Part shown: positions 57,812 through 64,000 of the stretch, piece after piece | Position numbering within the stretch: position 1 is the stretch's first letter | Layout of the letters: each line of letters opens with the position of its first letter | Source of the DNA: Candidatus Lindowbacteria bacterium RIFCSPLOWO2_12_FULL_62_27 | GTDB lineage: Bacteria; Lindowbacteria; 2-12-FULL-62-27 | Direction of reading: 5' to 3' | DNA: 64,000 nt | Assembly: GCA_001784175.1 (NCBI GenBank) | Contig: MFPR01000028.1 | Span: 131,606-195,605 of the forward strand | The notes under the pieces: generated by a model | Seen by the model: only the letters and a program-made list of their open reading frames with translations | Told to the model about the DNA's origin: nothing | The model's database searches: none | Translations under genes and position numbers: made by a program

Positions 57812-59869
57812 ATGGCCAAAGAACGCGAAATCATTTTTCAGTTCCGGCTTGACGACGATCCGGCCAAAAATAACGCCGCCATCGAGCGATTCTTGCGCGA
57901 ACTTGAGCGCACTTGGGAAAAAAATGAGGAGGTCCGGACCGAACGCGAATCGATCCGCGCCGAGGGCGGGACCTACGAGGTCCAGTTCCGGCTCTATGTG
58001 CCGAAACTGTCCACGGACTCCAGGGGCATCGAGATCGTCGGCACGGGGGAGGAGGAGTACGACCAGCTTTTTGAGCTCGCGATCCTGGTGCTCGAAGAGC
58101 GCCTCCAGAAAAAAGAAATCCCCTACATCATGCGCGCCTCCAAGGAACGGTTCACCGCCGGATTCGAGGACCTCCACATGAAACTCGACGAGATCGACGA
58201 GGTCCTCAAGGAGAAGAAGCTGACGGAGGCCGAACGCAAGGAGATCGTCGCGGAACTCTCCGGGATCGTGTCCAAACTCGATTTCCTCGCGCTCAACATC
58301 CGCCTCATCGAAGACCGCATCGTCGAAATGATGAACCGATACGAGCTGGAGATTCCCAAGTCCCCCCCGTCCGCGGCTTCCCCCGCGCCCCAGCCGGCGG
58401 TCGACTTCGCCATCAACCGGCCCCGCGACGATTTCGTCCAGCATTTCTCCGCCGGCAGCGGCTATTTCGACCTCGGCCTCTACAAGGAGGCCGCGGAGGA
58501 ATTCGCGCGGGCCATCGCGATCGACAAAAAGGATTTCGGCGCGCGCACGAACCTCGCATGGGCCTATCTCCTCGACAACAAGATCGACGCGGCCATCGAC
58601 AAGTTCCACGAAATCCTCAAGGCCCGGCCCGACTACGTCCACGCCTACAACGGGCTCGGCTACGCGCTCCTCCGCGCCGACCGGCTCTTCGAGGCGCGCA
58701 CGGCCTTCCAGAAGGTCCTCGAGTCGCCCGCGGCCGATAAAAATACGCGATACTTCGCACACATCAATCTCGGGCTTCTCTACGAAAAGGAAAACGACCC
58801 CGACCGCGCCATCCGCGAGTTCGAAAAGGCGGGCGCGCTTTTGCCCAACAATCCCGACGCCTATTTCAATATCGCCAATGTCTATTACAACCTCGGCCTC
58901 TACGACGAGGCGGAACGAAAATACAAGAAAACCCTTGAACTCAAACCCGGGTCCATCCCGGTCAAACATTATCTCCTCGCCGCGCAGGCCCAGATGGCCA
59001 TCCAGGACCGCAGCTTCGACAAGGCCAAAACGCTCTACCAGCAGATTCTCGCCGACAAGCCCGCCGAACCCATCTTTTACAATAATTTCGGCTCCCTCCT
59101 CGAAAAAATCGGCGATTATCACGGCGCGCTCGACGCCTACAAGGACGCCACGCGGCTCGATCCCTCGTACGCCATCTCTTATTTCAACCTTGGGTACATC
59201 TGCGACCGCATGATGAACGCCCGACGGGCGATCAGCTACTACAAGAAATTTCTGGAGTTCCACCCGGACGACAAAATCGCGCTCAACAACCTTGGATGGG
59301 ACTTTTTCGTCCTGGGTGAAAATGATAAAGCCATTTACTATTACAAAAAAGCCGCCGCACTCGACGATCAGTTCACCTATCCGGTGAACAATCTCGGCTG
59401 GCTCTACATCAAAACCGGAAAGTATGAGGAGGCTGCGACATGTTACGCGCAAGTGTTGAAGAAGGATCCCAAAAATGCCCTCGCTTACAACGATTTGGGA
59501 TACCTCTATTACCTCAAGGGCATGTACGACCATGCGATCGTGGAACTGAAGAAGTCGATCAAGTTCGCCAAGAAGGACGACGTGGCCTACGTCTACGCCT
59601 ACTACCACCTGGGCCTGGTCTATCACACGATCGGCAAGGAGGATCGTGCCTTGGAAGCGTTTACTCAGGCCCTCGCCACGGACGACAAATACGTTTCGGC
59701 CCACGAGAAAGTGGGCGAATTGTACGAGTCGCTTGGGAATTTCAAGAAAGCCCGGGAGCATTACAAGCGCTGCCTGGAACTCTTGGATACCAGGAGCTCA
59801 ATCCGGGAGAAAATCCACAGCAAGCTCCAGAGCCTGTCGTCGAAAGAGAAATCCAAAGGCGCCCTGTAA
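57812..59869 (+). CDS. TPR-repeat protein, 685 aa
   Basis: No signal peptide. The first ~190 residues are a charged, partly coiled-coil domain (LKEKKLTEAERKEIVAELSG), then a Pro-rich linker (~195-215) and about a dozen tetratricopeptide hairpins (for example AYNGLGYALLRADRLFEART, AYFNIANVYYNLGLYDEAER, PVNNLGWLYIKTGKYEEAAT). A cytoplasmic scaffold. The next gene follows with no clear independent promoter. Confidence 0.85.
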   Translation: MAKEREIIFQFRLDDDPAKNNAAIERFLRELERTWEKNEEVRTERESIRAEGGTYEVQFRLYVPKLSTDSRGIEIVGTGEEEYDQLFELAILVLEERLQKKEIPYIMRASKERFTAGFEDLHMKLDEIDEVLKEKKLTEAERKEIVAELSGIVSKLDFLALNIRLIEDRIVEMMNRYELEIPKSPPSAASPAPQPAVDFAINRPRDDFVQHFSAGSGYFDLGLYKEAAEEFARAIAIDKKDFGARTNLAWAYLLDNKIDAAIDKFHEILKARPDYVHAYNGLGYALLRADRLFEARTAFQKVLESPAADKNTRYFAHINLGLLYEKENDPDRAIREFEKAGALLPNNPDAYFNIANVYYNLGLYDEAERKYKKTLELKPGSIPVKHYLLAAQAQMAIQDRSFDKAKTLYQQILADKPAEPIFYNNFGSLLEKIGDYHGALDAYKDATRLDPSYAISYFNLGYICDRMMNARRAISYYKKFLEFHPDDKIALNNLGWDFFVLGENDKAIYYYKKAAALDDQFTYPVNNLGWLYIKTGKYEEAATCYAQVLKKDPKNALAYNDLGYLYYLKGMYDHAIVELKKSIKFAKKDDVAYVYAYYHLGLVYHTIGKEDRALEAFTQALATDDKYVSAHEKVGELYESLGNFKKAREHYKRCLELLDTRSSIREKIHSKLQSLSSKEKSKGAL

Positions 59870-59970
59870 GGCCGCAGGGCGGGCACGGCGCGCACCGGCG
59901 CCACCAGGACAATCGGTCCCTCGTACGCACCGTCCGGTCCCAGCCCCCGGCAAGGCTCCGCGACCAGCGC

Positions 59971-60432
59971 TTGGCGATCCTCGTGGACGTGCAGAACATG
60001 TTTTATTCGGCCAAGTACCAGCACAACGCCAAGCTCAATTTCTCGCGTCTCAAGGACACCGTCGTCGGCGGCCGGCAGCTCATCCGGTCCATCTGCTACA
60101 TCGTCCAGACACCGGAAATCGACCAGACCAACTTCATGAAAACGCTCGACGTGCTCGGCTACGAGGTCAAGAGCAAGGACCTCAAGCTCCGGCAGGACGG
60201 CTCGGCCAAGGGCGACTGGGACATGGGAATCGCCATTGACGCCATGTCGATCGCCCCGCGCGTCGATGTCGTCGCCCTCGTCACCGGCGACGGCGATTTC
60301 GCCGAACTCGTCTGGCACCTGCGCGGCCAGGGCGTCCGCGTCGAGGTCTATTCCTTCACGCAGAGCACCGCCGAGGAACTCAAGCGCGCCGCCACCGTGT
60401 TCTGCCCGCTGACCGAACACGTCCTGATGTAA
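59971..60432 (+). CDS. NYN domain (LabA-like) protein
   Basis: A ~153-aa PIN-like NYN domain: LAILVDVQNMFYSAKYQHNA (acidic LVDVQN motif), IDQTNFMKTLDVLGYEVKSK, GDWDMGIAIDAMSIAPRVDV and VALVTGDGDFAELVWHLRGQ (GDGDF). NYN proteins are predicted ribonucleases related to LabA/DUF88. No ATG is available at the domain start; TTG at 59971 is the best in-frame codon, but the frame is open upstream as far as 59440, so the start is uncertain. Confidence 0.8.
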   Translation: MAILVDVQNMFYSAKYQHNAKLNFSRLKDTVVGGRQLIRSICYIVQTPEIDQTNFMKTLDVLGYEVKSKDLKLRQDGSAKGDWDMGIAIDAMSIAPRVDVVALVTGDGDFAELVWHLRGQGVRVEVYSFTQSTAEELKRAATVFCPLTEHVLM

Positions 60433-60452
60433 GCCCGGTCGCGGTCGGCGGA

Positions 60453-61217
60453 ATGAAGCCCGGGTCTCTCAACGAAGAGGCTCTGAGCGTCCTCTCGGAC
60501 CTCCGTCTCTATCTGCACCAGCGGTACGGGGTGCCTCTGGGTGTTGCCCCCTCTCCCCCTCTTGCATTTCCCCTTGTATTTCCCCCTCTCCCCCGTGAGG
60601 GGGAGAGGGTTGGGGTGAGGGGGTCTACGACGCCGCCCGCCTCAGAAATCCCAGCTTCGGCGCGAACGCTCGAAGAGGTGCGCCGGATTCTGGGCGACTG
60701 CCGCCGCTGTGGCCTCTGCGCGGGCAGGACAAACATCGTTTTTGGAGACGGCCCGGACGCGGCGGGCCTCATGATCGTCGGAGAGGCGCCGGGCGCGGAA
60801 GAAGACGCCCAGGGGAAGCCTTTTGTCGGCCGCTCGGGCCAGCTCTTGAGCCGGATGCTCAAAGCCCTCGGTCTCGAGCGCGAACAGGTTTACATCACCA
60901 ACGTGGTCAAATGCCGCCCGCCGGAAAATCGAAATCCCAAAGTCGACGAAGTATCGGCCTGTTCGCCGTTTCTCACGGAACAGGCCCGGCTGGTTCGCCC
61001 GAAGGTCCTCCTCGCCCTCGGAACCTTCGCCGCGCAGACGCTCCTGCAAACCAACGAGCCCATCATGAAACTCCGTGGCAAACCGTACACGTATGCCGGC
61101 CTGCCGCTCATCGTCACGCTCCATCCCGCAGCCTGCTTGTACAATCCGGGCAATAAAAAATATGTCTGGGAGGACATCAAGGGCATCCCGGAGATGCTGA
61201 AGATGGACCCCGCTTGA
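60453..61217 (+). CDS. udg: Type 4 uracil-DNA glycosylase with repeat-derived insert
   Basis: A 254-aa protein. After LDLRLYLHQR-type N-terminal helix the core is ILGDCRRCGLCAGRTNIVFG, LMIVGEAPGAEEDAQGKPFV, YITNVVKCRPPENRNPKVDE, VSACSPFL and LPLIVTLHPAACLYN. The four cysteines (two in CRRCGLC region, KC, AC) fit the [4Fe-4S] family 4 enzymes. Residues ~30-67 (a Pro/Arg-rich stretch PPLPREGERVGVRGS) are encoded by a palindromic repeat and are not part of the family. TTG of priA overlaps its stop. Confidence 0.92.
   Translation: MKPGSLNEEALSVLSDLRLYLHQRYGVPLGVAPSPPLAFPLVFPPLPREGERVGVRGSTTPPASEIPASARTLEEVRRILGDCRRCGLCAGRTNIVFGDGPDAAGLMIVGEAPGAEEDAQGKPFVGRSGQLLSRMLKALGLEREQVYITNVVKCRPPENRNPKVDEVSACSPFLTEQARLVRPKVLLALGTFAAQTLLQTNEPIMKLRGKPYTYAGLPLIVTLHPAACLYNPGNKKYVWEDIKGIPEMLKMDPA
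60544..60626 (+). repeat. Palindromic repeat inserted in frame in the UDG gene
   Basis: CCCTCTCCCCCT, then CCCCTCTCCCCC facing GGGGGAGAGGG and GGGGTGAGGGGG. Same element type as at 32093-32202 and 63484-63590. The insert keeps the UDG reading frame and encodes a Pro/Gly/Arg-rich linker between the N-terminal helix and the first Cys motif. Confidence 0.7.
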
Positions 61218-63781
61218 GTTCCGCCCTCTGCCAGGTCGTGGTTAACGCGCCGCTCGGTAGGAAACTGCTCGCCTACGAATGCCCGCCCGCATCCGGTCCC
61301 CTCCGGCCAGGCGACGCGGTGGTCGTCCCGCTCGGTAGCCGCGAATGCGCCGGCTGGGTCATTCGAACGGACATTTCCGTGTCCGAACTCGAGATCGCAG
61401 GCCCGCTAAAATCAATCATCGAAAAAATCGAGGGCGGCGGAGTCCGTCCTGAAGATCTCCGGCTTTGCGAAGCGATGCACGCCTGGTATGGAACAAATTT
61501 TCCCGATATTTTGTCCCTTTTTGTTCCACCGGTGGCGCCCAAACTCGTCCGCCGGATCGTCCAGGTCCTCGACGCTCCCCCCACGGGTCTGTCTCCCGCC
61601 GCGGCGCAACTGGCGGAGTTGGTCCAACAAGCCGGCGGGAAAATGGACGTGCGCAGAGCCAAAACGGCATTCGGCGCGAAACCGGCGTCCGCGTTTCAGT
61701 CCGCCCTTCAGGAACTGACCTCAGCCGCAGCGTATGCCGTTCGGCCGGAATTGTTGAGCACAACGCCCAGGCAAAAAAAATTTCTAGGTCCAGTGCAACT
61801 TCCATCGGGCCGGACCGATCTTTCCGCAAGCGAAAAAATGGTCCTGACGCTCGCCGATCAACATCCCTGGCAATACGGCGTCGCGGAACTCGCCGGACTT
61901 GCTCAAACCTCGACCCACGTCGTTCGTTCGCTGGTGGCCCGGAGGCTTCTTCTGGAACGCGCAAGCCGGAAATGGCGGACGCCCCTCGAACGGGACGATG
62001 TGGCGCAGGTGTCCGCGCCCGAAGTCGTCCCGACGCCCAGCCAGGCCCGGGCGATCGGCGAGCTGGTCCCGGCCGTCCGGGACCAAACCGGAGAGTTTTT
62101 CCTTCTGTATGGACCCACCGCTTCCGGTAAGACGCACGTGTATGAGGCGGCGGCCAAGGAGGCTCTGAGGCTGGGCCGGCAGGTGCTGCTCATGGTTCCG
62201 GAAATCGCGCTGACGCGGCCCTTGATCGAGCGCATCCGCCGCACGATCCACGAACCGGTCGCGGTCGTTCACAGCCGCCAGACCCCGGCCGAACGCAGGG
62301 ACGAATGGGAACGCTCGTCGACGGGCGAAGCGCGTCTGCTCGTCGGCCCGCGGTCGGCCGCGTTCGTGCCTTTGCCGGAGATCGGCCTTGCGATCATCGA
62401 CGAATGCCACGACGCGGGATACAAGCAGTCCGAATCGCCCTATCTGGACGCGCGCCGCGTGGTGGAAGAAAAGTGCGCCATCACGCGGGCGCCGCTCATC
62501 GTCGGATCCGCCACGCCCGCGGTCGAACAATGGCACGAGGCGGAGGCTGCGGGAGGGCCTCGGTACAGGCGGCTCGATCTCACCGAGTTTCCCACCCGCG
62601 TCAGCCGACCCGTTGTTTCCATCGTCGATCTTGGAAAGTTGCCGGCATCGAAACCGCAGACCGACCTGGACCGCGTGTGCCGGCAGAGTTTCCTGTCTCC
62701 GGTCCTCCAGGGCCTCATCGAAGAAACGCTGGCCCGGCGGCAAGCTTGCGTCCTCCTGATGAATCGCCGTGGATTTGCGCCGCAGATCCTATGCCCGGCC
62801 TGTGGCCACACGGAAACATGCGGCGACTGCCTCATGGCCATGGTCTACCACGCCCAGGACCGCCAAATCTCTTGCCACGGCTGCGGCGCCCGCCGCAACC
62901 CCCCGGCCGCCTGTCCGGCCTGCGCGTATGCCCCCCTGGGATATATGGGCGCCGGCACGGAGCGGATCGTGGAGGCGTGCCGGGCCAGGTTCCCGTCGGC
63001 GCGCGTCGCCCGGCTGGATCAGGATTCTTTTCGGAAAAACCGCCGGAGGGCCTTCGAAACCCTGGAGGACCTCAAAAATGGCCGGCTGGATATTTTAATC
63101 GGAACTCAGATGATCGCCAAAGGGTTGGATGTTGAGCACGTGTCCCTTTCCGCCGTGATTCTCGCCGATGTTGGCCTCAACATGCCCGATTACAGGGCGA
63201 GAGAGAAAACCTTTCAGCTTCTGGCGCAACTGATCGGCCGGTCCGGCCGGCACGGAATCCCGGGCCGCGCCGTGCTTCAGACGTTCCAACCGGCATCTCC
63301 CGCGATCGTACTCAGCGCACAGGAAGAGGCGCCGCGGTTCGTTGAGAGCGAGCTGGAATCGAGAAAAGCGGGCCACTGGCCGCCGTTTTTCCGGATCCTC
63401 CGGATCGTATCCCAAAGCTCAAACGCGCCTAGGGCACTGCAGGTCATCAGGAAGATATATGAGCATATGACAAGTATGGACTTCCTCTCCCCCCGGAGGG
63501 GGGAGAGGAATGAGGTGAGGGGGGTGGACGGTGACGACGAGAGTCTGCCACCCTCACCCCAACCCTCTCCCGCCGGAGGCGGGAGAGGGGAGGGCATGAT
63601 TGTATCCCCCCCCCTGCCTTGCGTTAGAGCGAAATGGAAGGGCGAATACCGGTTTCAGATCATCGCCCGCCTTCCCTGGCAGGCGCCCGTGCCGCATGGA
63701 CTGCTGGACGAGATCGTGAGCCGTTATCGCACGGCCGGCGTGAAAATCATGACGGAGCCGGATCCCGTTTCGCTCCTGTAG
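61214..63781 (+). CDS. priA: Primosomal replication protein N' (PriA helicase)
   Basis: An 855-aa helicase. Walker A GPTASGKTHVYEAA, Walker B-type box LAIIDECHDAGYKQSE (DECH instead of the usual DEEH), zinc-binding pairs LCPACGHTETCGDCLMA and ISCHGCGARRNPPAACPACA, and motif GTQMIAKGLDVEHVSLSAVI, LIGRSGRHGIPGRAVLQTF. PriA restarts stalled forks. TTG start overlapping the UDG stop. Residues ~755-800 are a repeat-encoded insert (SPRRGERNEVRG, PPSPQPSPAGGGRGEG) in the C-terminal domain. Confidence 0.95.
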   Translation: MSSALCQVVVNAPLGRKLLAYECPPASGPLRPGDAVVVPLGSRECAGWVIRTDISVSELEIAGPLKSIIEKIEGGGVRPEDLRLCEAMHAWYGTNFPDILSLFVPPVAPKLVRRIVQVLDAPPTGLSPAAAQLAELVQQAGGKMDVRRAKTAFGAKPASAFQSALQELTSAAAYAVRPELLSTTPRQKKFLGPVQLPSGRTDLSASEKMVLTLADQHPWQYGVAELAGLAQTSTHVVRSLVARRLLLERASRKWRTPLERDDVAQVSAPEVVPTPSQARAIGELVPAVRDQTGEFFLLYGPTASGKTHVYEAAAKEALRLGRQVLLMVPEIALTRPLIERIRRTIHEPVAVVHSRQTPAERRDEWERSSTGEARLLVGPRSAAFVPLPEIGLAIIDECHDAGYKQSESPYLDARRVVEEKCAITRAPLIVGSATPAVEQWHEAEAAGGPRYRRLDLTEFPTRVSRPVVSIVDLGKLPASKPQTDLDRVCRQSFLSPVLQGLIEETLARRQACVLLMNRRGFAPQILCPACGHTETCGDCLMAMVYHAQDRQISCHGCGARRNPPAACPACAYAPLGYMGAGTERIVEACRARFPSARVARLDQDSFRKNRRRAFETLEDLKNGRLDILIGTQMIAKGLDVEHVSLSAVILADVGLNMPDYRAREKTFQLLAQLIGRSGRHGIPGRAVLQTFQPASPAIVLSAQEEAPRFVESELESRKAGHWPPFFRILRIVSQSSNAPRALQVIRKIYEHMTSMDFLSPRRGERNEVRGVDGDDESLPPSPQPSPAGGGRGEGMIVSPPLPCVRAKWKGEYRFQIIARLPWQAPVPHGLLDEIVSRYRTAGVKIMTEPDPVSLL
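63484..63590 (+). repeat. Palindromic repeat inserted in frame in priA
   Basis: CTCTCCCCCC facing GGGGGGAGAG (63485-63507), then GAGGTGAGGGGG, and a mirrored half CCCTCACCCCAACCCTCTCC with CCCGCC facing GGCGGG (63550-63590). The whole is a large inverted structure. The reading frame stays open across it. Confidence 0.75.
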
Positions 63782-63857
63782 AACCCTCTAAAGGCCTTTC
63801 TCACCTAAAACTGACCTAAAGGCGGCTCCCCGGATCGCCGAAAAAGACGGTAATGAA

Positions 63858-63936
63858 GTGGGTCATTTTATCATAGGATTTTTAGACTTGACCAATTTAT
63901 CAGGAACCATCGCCCCACGTGGGTCATTTTATCATA
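63858..63936. mobile_element. Possible left end of an IS21-like element (direct repeats)
   Basis: The 18-base sequence GTGGGTCATTTTATCATA occurs twice (63858-63875 and 63919-63936), 61 bases apart. Tandem TGGGTCA-type repeats are typical of IS21-family termini, just upstream of istA. No transposase gene is visible because the window ends at 64000. The rest of 63782-64000 has no gene that I can support. Confidence 0.4.
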
Positions 63937-64000
63937 AGCTGATTACTTTTTGCCTGTTAAGTCAGGTTATCCACATGGTTTGAGAGTAGCGAGGCAAACG

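Noticed and set aside
57710-59761. 683-codon open frame on the minus strand opposite the TPR gene
   Set aside because: It is antisense to a well-supported TPR gene, has no domain, and arises from the GC-rich codon bias. Similar long antisense frames at 36641-38536 and 23961-25709 are rejected for the same reason.
63967-63975. Replication origin because of TTATCCACA
   Set aside because: A single DnaA box without clusters, AT-rich unwinding region or dnaA/dnaN neighbours is not an origin.

Overview
The window is a GC-rich (by eye), gene-dense stretch of a Gram-negative chromosome. It carries an outer-membrane LPS assembly set (LptE-like, LptD-like, an LptF/G permease), a retrograde phospholipid transport operon (Mla), a Cus-type RND efflux operon, RuvA, YebC, HolA, S20, PriA and a [4Fe-4S] uracil-DNA glycosylase. 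Gene order (lptE-holA-rpsT-lptD; MoxR-DUF58-BatA; Mla with a SpoIIE-type phosphatase), many GTG/TTG starts, tight stop/start overlaps and many TPR proteins suggest an uncultivated deep-branching or deltaproteobacteria/planctomycete-like lineage. I cannot name the taxon. Several single-base lesions could be real pseudogenes or assembly errors.

Layout. 0-7.3 kb: the end of rmuC, then an accessory set on the minus strand: DUF4236 protein, a vWA-WD40 protein split by a one-base lesion, a Clp-fold (SDH) serine proteinase and a small putative His/Cys (caspase-like) hydrolase. A plus-strand trio of unknown proteins follows. 7.3-15.2 kb: a decayed accessory island with at least five toxin-antitoxin modules or remnants, a ~600-bp duplication, three broken copies of a DnaQ-like exonuclease gene, a truncated uracil-glycosylase-like gene, a shikimate kinase and an AT-rich unknown gene. 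15.2-22.7 kb: a large TPR protein, a divergent sigma-factor-like protein, small unknown genes and a three-gene set of exported proteins. 22.8-28.8 kb: cusCBA-type metal efflux with a Cys-rich leader protein. 28.8-38.7 kb: mostly exported or membrane enzymes, one tRNA-Leu and a 994-aa TPR protein. 38.7-64 kb: mostly housekeeping (envelope biogenesis, replication and repair, MoxR/BatA cluster, partner-switch plus Mla operon, HDOD, TPR, NYN, UDG, PriA), ending in what may be the left end of an IS21-like element.

Most unusual signal. Seven intergenic sites, all pointing into genes of the 2.3-20.4 kb accessory block, share GGAA(W/G), exactly 15 bases, then CATTTAT or a variant. Four match GGAAW-N15-CATTTAT exactly. 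The same block encodes a divergent sigma-like protein (17730-19004). Together they look like an undescribed small regulon controlling the vWA-WD40 protein, the two putative hydrolases, a big TPR protein and an exported-protein operon. Other points of note: several promoters whose -10 box ends 6-7 bases before the start codon (predicted leaderless mRNAs), palindromic repeats that sit in frame inside the UDG and PriA genes, and a fused phosphatase/anti-sigma-type kinase placed with a STAS protein at the head of the Mla operon.
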